A stretch of 28,408 nucleotides of DNA from positions 1 through 28,408 of the forward strand of contig JBOGVG010000121.1 of NCBI GenBank assembly GCA_050692435.1, in the 5' to 3' direction. This stretch comes from AC-69 sp050692435. Its GTDB lineage: Bacteria; Actinomycetota; UBA4738; HRBIN12. How positions within the stretch are numbered: position 1 is the stretch's first letter; the number at the start of each line of letters is the position of its first letter. This document shows positions 7,502-16,931 of this stretch, in pieces. The translations under genes and the position numbers were made by a program. The notes under the pieces were generated by a model. That model searched no databases. It was given only the letters and a program-made list of their open reading frames with translations, and was not told the DNA's origin.

Positions 7502-8021
7502 CTCGTTCTCCCATCCGTTCGCGGAGCACGGCCCGGGCCCGCCCCGCGAGCACGCGAACCGTTGACGCGCGGACACCCATGGCCCGTCCGGCCTCCTCTG
7601 AGGTCATCTGAAGCAGATCGGTCATGACGAGTGCCGACCGTTGTGATGGCGTCAGGCCGCCGAGCGCCCGCACGACCCCATCTCGCTCCTCGACGGCACG
7701 GAACGTCTCGTCAGTAGGGACCAGGTGCACGGCGCGCTTGACGGCGAGCAGCGCCCTGCGGCGCCGGTTCCGGAACAGGTTCATGCCGGTCCGGTACAGA
7801 TAGCCGGCCGGGTCCTCGATCTCCCGGACGCGGTCCCAGCGTTCCCAGACCTTCAGGAAAGCTTCCTGCGTGAGCTCCTCGGCCTCGTGACGATCCCGTG
7901 TCACCAGCCACAGTGCCTTGAACAGTCCGGCGCGGTGCTCGCCGAACAAGCTCTCGAAGTCGACCGGCCTGCGCGCAGATGAGGTTCCGAGATCGGTCCC
8001 GGGCTGGATGCCGCTCTTCAT
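7494..8021 (-). CDS. ECF-type RNA polymerase sigma factor
   Basis: The 175-residue product has sigma region 2 at about 22-90 (FESLFGEHRAGLFKALWL, then AEELTQEAFLKVWERWDRV and the region 2.4-like AGYLYRTGMNLFRNRRRR) and region 4 at about 115-170 (LTPSQRSALVMTDLLQMTSE, then the helix-turn-helix with VRASTVRVLAGRARAVLRE). Regions 1.1 and 3 are absent, as expected for the ECF class. It should redirect polymerase to a small stress or envelope regulon, held in check by the membrane protein co-translated with it. The ATG has a purine-rich AGGGGGA right before it, closer than ideal; an in-frame stop just upstream rules out an earlier start. No autoregulatory ECF promoter could be recognised upstream. 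Confidence 0.88.
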   Translation of the reverse strand: MKSGIQPGTDLGTSSARRPVDFESLFGEHRAGLFKALWLVTRDRHEAEELTQEAFLKVWERWDRVREIEDPAGYLYRTGMNLFRNRRRRALLAVKRAVHLVPTDETFRAVEERDGVVRALGGLTPSQRSALVMTDLLQMTSEEAGRAMGVRASTVRVLAGRARAVLRERMGERDG

Positions 8022-8079
8022 TCCCCCTCATGAACACGCGGCGGAGGCGTTCTGCTTACGCGATTGAGGAATCTCCGCC

Positions 8080-8117
8080 CTCCGGGCCTGGCTGGAGACA
8101 TCGCCGGGGGGCCGGAG
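8080..8117 (-). terminator. Possible imperfect hairpin just after tatA
   Basis: On the reverse strand CTCCGGCC (8117-8110) can pair with GGCCCGGAG (8088-8080) with one bulged base around a 21-base loop, directly after the tatA stop. There is no T-run. It may separate tatA from the sigma operon, but the long loop makes this weak. Confidence 0.25.
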
Positions 8118-8336
8118 CTACTCGGAGGGGTTCTCGGCCTTGTCCTCGGTGGTGGTCCCCGCCGCCGGTTCGGAAGACGCCGACTCGTCGGCGCCGGCGG
8201 AGCCGTCCTTCATGCCTCTCTTGAACTCGCTTGATGAGCGGCCGAGGGAGCGGGCGAGCTCGGGGAGCTTCTTGGCACCGAACAGCAGCACGATCACCGC
8301 GAGGACGACGATCCACTCAGGTCCGAAGCTTGGCAT
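8118..8336 (-). CDS. tatA: Sec-independent translocase protein TatA/TatE
   Basis: The 72-residue protein has the TatA plan: a short N-terminal membrane helix (about 8-20, PEWIVVLAVIVLLFG), the hinge FGAKKLPELARSLG, an amphipathic helix with SSEFKRGMKD, and an acidic Ser/Glu-rich tail. TatA multimers form the conducting part of the twin-arginine pathway for folded proteins. The ATG at 8336 starts MPSFGPEW and has GGGAAGG seven bases upstream; an in-frame ATG at 8381 would add 15 residues not seen in the family. No tatC or tatB is present in the window, so this is an isolated tatA-type gene. It lies between a small membrane protein gene and the sigma operon, all on the reverse strand. Confidence 0.93.
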   Translation of the reverse strand: MPSFGPEWIVVLAVIVLLFGAKKLPELARSLGRSSSEFKRGMKDGSAGADESASSEPAAGTTTEDKAENPSE

Positions 8337-8365
8337 GCCTCTGCCTTCCCGGTCGTGACCTCCAC

Positions 8366-8371
8366 AGTGTA
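8366..8371 (-). promoter_or_regulatory. Possible -10 element for tatA
   Basis: On the reverse strand TACACT lies so that transcription would start near 8359, giving a 23-base leader that contains the tatA ribosome site. A small GGGCT-TGAA-AGCCC hairpin sits just upstream (8372-8385) and may end the preceding small gene. Confidence 0.3.
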
Positions 8372-8401
8372 GGGCTTTCAAGCCCGACTGGTGCCTTCCG
8401 T

Positions 8402-8575
8402 CTACGGCTCAGCCGGGGTAGGACGGGGGGAGGCGGAAGGGGCGGCCCCCGCCTGCCCCGGCGACAGGGCGCGTCCGGCCGGGCGGCCGATGCCCAGGTA
8501 GAGGATCGCTCCGCTGGCCTGCAGGAAGACGATGACGAGGAGCCAGATGAGGAAGAGGTCCGGGCCGAGATCCAC
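8402..8575 (-). CDS. Small membrane protein, PLD-nuclease N-terminal (PLDc_N)-like
   Basis: A 57-codon frame on the reverse strand starts at GTG 8575 with GGAGG five bases upstream and ends at TAG 8404-8402. It encodes a short N-terminus, one membrane helix (about 7-27, FLIWLLVIVFLQASGAILYL), then GIGRPAGRAL and a Pro/Ala/Ser-rich tail. The string LLVIVFLxxxGAILYLxxGRP resembles the short hydrophobic PLDc_N domain found alone in many small actinobacterial membrane proteins. A good ribosome site, a hydrophobic core and the neighbouring tatA on the same strand support it as real. Its function is unknown. It diverges from the pyr operon across a 146-base region. Confidence 0.7.
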   Translation of the reverse strand: MDLGPDLFLIWLLVIVFLQASGAILYLGIGRPAGRALSPGQAGAAPSASPRPTPAEP

Positions 8576-8607
8576 GTGGCCCTCCGGTGGGTGCCGCCTC
8601 CAGCGTG

Positions 8608-8613
8608 TATCCT
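8608..8613 (+). promoter_or_regulatory. Possible -10 element of the pyr operon promoter
   Basis: TATCCT here would start transcription near 8620, just ahead of the PyrR-binding stem at 8624. No -35 match is visible. The same hexamer occurs at the probable fmt promoter. Confidence 0.35.
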
Positions 8614-8623
8614 GCGTGACGGA

Positions 8624-8661
8624 CCTTCCCCTTTAAGTCCGGTCCCGTGAGGCCGGGAAGG
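8624..8661 (+). promoter_or_regulatory. PyrR-binding RNA element in pyr leader
   Basis: The leader reads as a PyrR-binding loop: a lower stem of CCTTCCC (8624-8630) against GGGAAGG (8655-8661), a purine-containing internal bulge (TTTAAGT), and an upper stem-loop CCGGTCCCGTGAGGCCGG (8639-8656) carrying the conserved GTGAGG face recognised by PyrR with UMP/UTP. The AAGGGAG at 8658-8664, best ribosome site for the leader ORF at 8672, overlaps the 3' arm. Bound PyrR should thus block ribosome entry, as shown for the pyr operon of Mycobacterium smegmatis. There is no convincing attenuator terminator with a T-run before pyrR. Confidence 0.78.
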
Positions 8662-8671
8662 GAGCCAGAGG

Positions 8672-8722
8672 ATGCTGCTTGAAAGGTGCGCCCAGCCGCC
8701 GCCGCGGTTGGGCGTTCGTTGA
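8672..8722 (+). CDS. 16-residue pyr leader peptide, translationally coupled to pyrR
   Basis: ATG at 8672 with AAGGGAG seven bases upstream opens a 16-codon frame (MLLERCAQPPPRLGVR) whose TGA at 8720-8722 shares its last base with the pyrR ATG at 8722 (TGATG). pyrR itself has no ribosome site, so ribosomes that finish the leader ORF would restart at pyrR. The peptide sequence seems unimportant apart from a run of three Pro codons. It is too short to prove by composition; support comes from spacing, the exact stop-start overlap and its link to the PyrR element. Confidence 0.55.
   Translation: MLLERCAQPPPRLGVR
8689..8714 (+). promoter_or_regulatory. Hairpin inside leader ORF, upstream of pyrR start
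   Basis: CGCCCAGCCG (8689-8698) pairs with CGGTTGGGCG (8705-8714) over ten positions with one G-U pair and a 6-base loop, followed by TTCGTT. It could keep the pyrR start inaccessible unless ribosomes translating the leader ORF melt it, or act as a weak attenuator. Which one applies cannot be told from sequence. Confidence 0.4.
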
Positions 8723-9300
8723 TGATGGCCCAGGGGCGCCTCCTGGATGCAGGCGAGATCCACCGAGCGGTGACCCGGATCGCCCACGAGATCCTGGAGC
8801 GGAACAAGGGCGCCGGGGGCCTGGTCCTCGTGGGGATCTCCGCCCGGGGTGACGATCTGGCCCGCCGGTTGGCCGACGAGATCGAGCGGATCGAGGGTGC
8901 CAAGCCCTCCGTCGGGGTCCTGGACATCACCTTCTATCGGGACGACATCGGCATGCGAGCCGAGGCCCCCGAGATCCACGAGACCCGCATCGACTTCGAC
9001 ATCACCGGGAAGAGCGTCGTCCTGGTCGACGACGTGTTGTTCACGGGACGAACCATCCGGGCCGCCATGGACGCGCTGGTCGACTTCGGCCGGCCCACCT
9101 CCATGCTGCTGGCGGTACTTGTGGACCGGGGCCACCGGGAGCTGCCGATCAGGGCCGACTTCGTGGGGAAGAACGTGCCCACACGTAAGGACGAGTCCGT
9201 CCGCGTCGCGCTGGAGGAGGTGGACGGCGAGGACGCCGTGTACGTGGAGGAGCCGGGGCCAGGCGCGGAGCGCCGGGTGGGCCGGGAGAAGAACGAATGA
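8722..9300 (+). CDS. pyrR: Bifunctional pyr operon RNA-binding regulator / uracil phosphoribosyltransferase
   Basis: The 192-residue product is a PRT-fold protein with the 13-residue PRPP loop VVLVDDVLFTGRTIRAA (about 100-116), the early IAHEILERN helix, GISARGDDLARRL (about 36-48) and the closing VDRGHRELPIRADFVGKNVPT that carries conserved RNA-contacting basic residues. PyrR senses UMP/UTP against PRPP and binds the leader at 8624-8661 to repress the operon. The ATG at 8722 is chosen for its TGATG overlap with the leader ORF; ATG at 8725 would serve nearly as well, while the GTG at 8686 would give an unconserved extension. Acidic residues rich in the C-terminal 20 positions are not part of the family core. 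Confidence 0.94.
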   Translation: MMAQGRLLDAGEIHRAVTRIAHEILERNKGAGGLVLVGISARGDDLARRLADEIERIEGAKPSVGVLDITFYRDDIGMRAEAPEIHETRIDFDITGKSVVLVDDVLFTGRTIRAAMDALVDFGRPTSMLLAVLVDRGHRELPIRADFVGKNVPTRKDESVRVALEEVDGEDAVYVEEPGPGAERRVGREKNE

Positions 9301-9310
9301 GGAGCGGAAC

Positions 9311-10243
9311 ATGAGGAAGCACCTGTTGTCCATCAACGACGTGTCCGCAGATGACGTCGTGCGGATCCTGGACACCGCGGAGTCCTTCCGGGAGGTTGGG
9401 ACCAGGGTCATCAAGAAGGTCCCGGCGCTTCGAGGCCGCACGGTGGTGAACCTGTTCTACGAGAACTCGACCCGCACGCGGATCTCGTTCGAGCTTGCCG
9501 CCAAACGCCTGTCGGCCGACGTGATCAACTTCTCCACCGGCGGCTCCTCGGTGGCCAAGGGCGAGAGCCTGAAGGACACGGCCCTGACGCTCCAGGCGAT
9601 GGGGGCCGACGCCATCGTGATCCGGCATTCCTCCTCAGGTTCGCCCTACACCCTGACGAAGTGGGTACGGGGGAGCGTCTTGAACGCGGGGGACGGGACA
9701 CACGAGCATCCCACGCAGGCCCTGCTGGACCTGTACACGATCCGGGAGAAGGTGGGGCGGTTCGAGGGGTTGCGAGCCGCCATCGTCGGCGACGTGCTCC
9801 ACTCTCGCGTGGCCCGGTCCCTGTCTTTCGGGCTGGTGAAGATGGGCGCCGACGTTTCGCTGGTCGGGCCCCCGACGCTGATCCCACCGGACGCTCCGGC
9901 CTGGGGGGTGCAGGTCTCCCACGACATCGACGGCGTCCTGCCGAAGCTCGACGTGTGCTACATGCTGAGGGTCCAGCGCGAGCGGCAGCGCCAGCAGTAC
10001 TTCCCGAGCGTTCGCGAGTACTCGCGGCTGTTCGGGCTGACCCGGGAGCGGGTGGGGATGCTGCCAGAGGGCTGCCTGATCATGCACCCCGGCCCCATGA
10101 ACCGAGGCGTGGAGATCGAATCCGACGTCGCGGATCTGCCTCAAGCGGTCATCGAGGAGCAGGTCACGAACGGGATCGCGGTCCGGATGTCCCTGCTGTA
10201 CCTGATGCTCGGGGGGAGCGGCGAGAGGTCGGGCGATGAGTGA
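9311..10243 (+). CDS. pyrB: Aspartate carbamoyltransferase catalytic subunit
   Basis: The 310-residue enzyme joins carbamoyl phosphate and aspartate, the first committed step of pyrimidine synthesis. It shows the carbamoyl-phosphate loop ENSTRTRISFE (about 54-64), GGSSVAKGESLKDT with the Lys reaching the neighbouring subunit, HPTQALLDLYTI (about 133-144), YMLRVQRER for aspartate, and HPGPMNRGVEI near the C-terminus. Start ATG has GAGGAG six bases upstream and lies 10 bases after pyrR. No regulatory pyrI is present, as is usual outside enteric bacteria. The end overlaps pyrC by 8 bases. Confidence 0.96.
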   Translation: MRKHLLSINDVSADDVVRILDTAESFREVGTRVIKKVPALRGRTVVNLFYENSTRTRISFELAAKRLSADVINFSTGGSSVAKGESLKDTALTLQAMGADAIVIRHSSSGSPYTLTKWVRGSVLNAGDGTHEHPTQALLDLYTIREKVGRFEGLRAAIVGDVLHSRVARSLSFGLVKMGADVSLVGPPTLIPPDAPAWGVQVSHDIDGVLPKLDVCYMLRVQRERQRQQYFPSVREYSRLFGLTRERVGMLPEGCLIMHPGPMNRGVEIESDVADLPQAVIEEQVTNGIAVRMSLLYLMLGGSGERSGDE

Positions 10244-11534
10244 GCGGACGCTCTTCCGGGGGGCCCGGGTCGTCGACCCCGCCTCCGGCGGAAACGGTGT
10301 GGCCGACGTCTTGGTCCAGGACGGCGCGATCGCGGCCGTGGGGGAGGAGGCGCCGTCGAAGGGAGCGACCGTGTTCGGGTGCGAGGGGCTGATCTTGGCC
10401 CCGGGTCTGGTCGACCTTCACGCGCACCTGCGCGAACCCGGCCGGGAGGACAAGGAGACGGTTGAGACCGGCTCGCGAGCGGCTGCGGTGGGCGGGTACA
10501 CCGCGTTGGCCGCCATGGCCAACACCGACCCGGTGGCCGACAACATCGCGGTGATCGAGGAGGTGCGTTCGCTCGCGGCTCGGGCCGGGTTGTGCGACGT
10601 GCTTTCGGTGGGGGCCATCACGAAGGATCTGGCCGGCGAGGAGATGGCGGAGCTCGGCGAGATGGCGCATGCCGGCGTCCGCGTCTTCAGCGACGACGGT
10701 CGCTGCGTGTCCACGTCGCGGGTGCTGCGCAACGCCCTTCGGTACGCGGGGGCCTTCGACGTGGTGATCGCCGAGCACTGCGAGGACGCCTCGCTCGCGG
10801 AAGGCGCGCAGATGCACGAGGGGCTCCATTCCCACACCCTGGGGTTGGCCGGCGCGCCATCCGAGGCCGAGGAGATCATCGTGTCCCGTGATCTCTCGCT
10901 GGCCCGGGAGACCGGCGGGCGGCTGCACCTGTGCCATCTCTCCGCGGCGAGATCCGTGGAGCTGGTTCGCCGGGCCAAGGTCGCCGGGGTCGGTGTCACG
11001 GCCGAGGTGACGCCACATCACCTGGTCTTCACCGACGAGGACCTCGTCACCTACGACACGAACTACAAGGTGAACCCACCTCTTCGGACCCCCCAGGATC
11101 GGGAGGCACTCCGGGCCGCTGTGGCCGACGGGACCATCGACGCCATCGCCACCGACCACGCACCCCACGCCGTCGAGGAGAAGGAGGCCGAGTTCGACCA
11201 GTCGCCGCCGGGGACCATCGGGCTGGAGACAGCCCTGGCTGCGGTGCTCACGCACCTGGTGGAGCCGGGCATCCTGTCTCTCCCGCGCGCGATCGAAGCG
11301 ATGTCGACGGCGCCGGCCAGGATCCTCGGAGCGCCCGGGCAGGGCGGGCCCATCGAGCCCGGCCGCCCGGCGAACCTGGCGGTGTTCGACCCGGCCGCGG
11401 CCTGGGTGGTGGAGCCCCCGTTCGCCTCGAAGAGCCGGAACTCGGCGTTCCTGGGGATGGCCCTGCGCGGCAAGGTGATCCACACGATGTACCGGGGCGA
11501 CCTGGTCGTGGCGGACGGGAAAGCCCAGCGATGA
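10236..11534 (+). CDS. pyrC: Dihydroorotase, class I
   Basis: The 432-residue amidohydrolase closes carbamoyl-aspartate to dihydroorotate. The TIM-barrel metal site is complete: HAH in GLVDLHAHLREPG (about 62-64), the Asp in VRVFSDDGRCV, His in IAEHCED, His in HLCHLSAARS and Asp in IATDHAPHA. The C-terminal beta-sandwich part ends in FASKSRNSAFLGMALRGKV, typical for the class I form. The ATG lies within the last codons of pyrB (8-base overlap) and the stop overlaps carA as ATGA, so translation is coupled through this part of the operon. Confidence 0.95.
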   Translation: MSERTLFRGARVVDPASGGNGVADVLVQDGAIAAVGEEAPSKGATVFGCEGLILAPGLVDLHAHLREPGREDKETVETGSRAAAVGGYTALAAMANTDPVADNIAVIEEVRSLAARAGLCDVLSVGAITKDLAGEEMAELGEMAHAGVRVFSDDGRCVSTSRVLRNALRYAGAFDVVIAEHCEDASLAEGAQMHEGLHSHTLGLAGAPSEAEEIIVSRDLSLARETGGRLHLCHLSAARSVELVRRAKVAGVGVTAEVTPHHLVFTDEDLVTYDTNYKVNPPLRTPQDREALRAAVADGTIDAIATDHAPHAVEEKEAEFDQSPPGTIGLETALAAVLTHLVEPGILSLPRAIEAMSTAPARILGAPGQGGPIEPGRPANLAVFDPAAAWVVEPPFASKSRNSAFLGMALRGKVIHTMYRGDLVVADGKAQR

Positions 11535-12783
11535 GCGGCCCCGACGCGCTCCTCGCGCTCGAGGACGGCACGCTCTTCCGGGGTCGGGGCTTCGGCGCCT
11601 CGGGGGAGGCGTTCGGCGAGGCGGTGTTCAACACGGCCATGTCGGGCTATCAGGAGGTCCTGACCGACCCTTCCTACGCCGGGCAGCTGGTGGCCATGAC
11701 CTTCCCGCATCAGGGGAACTACGGGACGAACCGCGAGGATCCCGAGTCGGGCCGGGTCCAGGTGGCCGCTTTCGCCGTGCGCGAGGCGACTCGGCGGCCG
11801 TCGAGCCGGCGCGCTGAGCGGTCCCTGGCCCAGGAGCTCGAGGCCGCCGGGGTCGTGGGGATCGAGGGGATCGACACCCGGCGGCTCACCCTTCGCCTCC
11901 GGGAGCACGGCGCGATGCGCAGTGGGGTGTCCACCGAGGATCTGGATCCCGGGTCCCTGGTCGCCCGGGTCCGGGAACGGCCCGGCATGAAGGGCGCCGA
12001 CCTGGCCCGGACGGTGAGCACCGGCGAACCCTACGACGCCTGCGACCTGGTGGGGCCGGCGGATCCCTCGCGCGGTCGCGTGTTCCGGGTGGCCGCCTAT
12101 GACTTCGGGATGAAGCGCAACATCCTGAGGCTGCTCGCCGCGGCGGGTTGCGAGGTAACGGTCTGGCCCGCCCAGACGCCCCCGGCCACAATCCTGGCGG
12201 GAGGATTCGACGGCGTGTTCCTGTCGAACGGCCCCGGAGACCCCGCGGCGACTCGCTACGGCGTCGAAGCCGCCCGGGGACTGCTCGGGAAGGCACCCGT
12301 GTTCGGCATCTGCCTCGGTCACCAGTTGCTCGGTCTGGCGCTCGGCGGCCGAACGTACAAGATGAAGTTCGGCCATCGCGGTGCGAATCAACCTGTGAAG
12401 AACCTTCGAACCGGCCACGTCGAGGTCACGTCGCACAACCACGGCTTCGCGGTGGACCCGGACGGTTGGCATCCGGTTGGGGCGGGCGGCGGCGCGGAGC
12501 GGTCTGGGTCGAGGAGCGAGGGGGGAACGTGGTCCCCGACGGAGGAGCCGGGCCGAGCGACGAGGGGACCCAGAGCCCGGAGCGTCGCCGCCCGCCCCTC
12601 GCAGGTGAGCACGGACCTCGGAGCCCTCGAGCTGACGCACTGGAGCCTGAACGATGGAACGCTCGAGGGCTTCCGCTGTCTGGACGTCCCCGCGTTGGGC
12701 GTTCAGTACCACCCCGAAGCGGCGCCGGGCCCGCACGACTCGCGCTACCTTTTCGACGACTTCCGCGCGTCGATGGGGGCGTG

Positions 12784-12784
<1 letters not shown>
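11531..12784 (+). CDS. carA: Carbamoyl-phosphate synthase small (glutaminase) subunit, with unusual insertion
   Basis: The 417-residue protein has the CarA N-terminal domain (about 1-155, FNTAMSGYQEVLTDPSYAGQ and GTNREDPES) and a class I glutamine amidotransferase domain (about 180-410). The triad is present: C261 in FGICLGHQLLGLA, H394 and E396 in VQYHPEAAPGPHD. It hydrolyses glutamine and passes ammonia to CarB through a tunnel. The family is usually about 360-390 residues; the excess is a 46-residue Gly/Arg/Ser-rich insertion at about residues 313-358, between HNHGFAVDPDG and the VSTDLGALELTHWSLNDG strand. The insertion is in frame and free of stops, so the gene looks functional. Start overlaps the pyrC stop; the end overlaps carB by one base (TGATG). 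Confidence 0.95.
12467..12604 (+). other. In-frame 138-bp low-complexity insertion inside carA
   Basis: These 46 codons have no counterpart in the CarA glutaminase fold as I know it; in most family members HNHGFAV is followed within about 10-15 residues by the strand that leads to LNDG. The segment is rich in Gly, Arg, Ser, Pro and Glu and lacks hydrophobic residues, so it should be a flexible surface loop between two core strands. No flanking direct repeat was recognised. Confidence 0.7.
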
Positions 12785-16058
<3,274 letters not shown>

Positions 16059-16062
<4 letters not shown>

Positions 16063-16931
16063 GGCGGGTCAGGGCCGAGATCCTGAACACCCGCAAGCTC
16101 GGCGCGTACCACTCGCTCACGCTGGTCGCCCCCGAGATCGCGGACCGGGCGAGGCCCGGCCAGTTCATCTCGGTGGCCATGCCCGACGACCGGCAGTTCG
16201 TCCTCCGTCGTCACTTCTGGATCCACCAGGCGTCCCGCCGCGGGGGATGGGCCGGCACGTTGGAGTTCGCGTTCGATCCGCACGGCCCCGGCACCGAGTG
16301 GCTCGCGGAGGCCAGGGCGCATCAGTTCCTCGACGTCATCGGTCCGTTGGGGAAGGCCTTCGCCTACCCACGGAGCCTGAACAACTGCCTGCTGGTGTCG
16401 GAGGGGTACGGCGCCGCACCCATCCTCTTCCTTGGTCAGGAGCTCCGGGCCCGGGGCAGGCGGGTCGACCTGGTGCTCGGCGCGGCCAGCGAGGACCGCG
16501 TGTTCAAACCGATCGAAGCCAAGCGCCTCGCCCAGACCATCGTCATCGTCACGGCGGACGGCACCTTGGGGGAGCGGGCCGGCCCGGTCGAGGTGCTCCC
16601 CAAGGTGGCACAGGCCACCGGGACCCAGGTCATCTACGCGGCAGGGCCGAGGCGCATGCTGCGCGCCGTGGCCGAGTTCTGCATCGAGCTGCGGATCCCG
16701 GCACAGGTGGCGCTGGAGGAGGAGATGGGCTGCGGCCTCGGCGTGTGCCTCACCTGCGCGGTGCCGGTGATCCGGAAGGACGGGTCCGGGTACGACAACC
16801 TCCGCGCGTGCGCCGATGGGCCGGTGTTCAACGCGGCCCGCGTGTTCTGGGACCGGTGGATTGGCGGGGAGACCGGGGCGGTCCACACGCCCCCCGAGGG
16901 CTTCGCGGTTGTGGGCCCGTGGCCGGAGTGA
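16059..16931 (+). CDS. pyrK: Dihydroorotate dehydrogenase electron-transfer subunit-like, divergent FAD motifs
   Basis: The 290-residue product has the PyrK plan: an FAD-binding barrel (about 1-100), a NAD-binding part (about 105-215, DVIGPLGKAFAYP, VTADGTLGERAGPV, VIYAAGPRRMLRAV) and a [2Fe-2S] tail with C225, C230, C233 and C251 (MGCGLGVCLTC, ACADGPVF). In standard PyrB-type pairs PyrK passes electrons from PyrD FMN through FAD and the cluster to NAD. Two flavin motifs are altered: the RPxS site reads RHFW (residues 51-54) and the usual GGG before the NAD fold reads SEGYG (114-118). The Cys cluster is intact. Start GTG overlaps the carB stop (GTGA); the stop overlaps pyrD the same way. Confidence 0.85.

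Noticed and set aside
8689..8720. Classic attenuator terminator in the pyr leader
   Set aside because: The hairpin is followed by TTCGTT only and lies inside a coding frame that overlaps pyrR; no competing antiterminator was found. A weak attenuator cannot be fully excluded.
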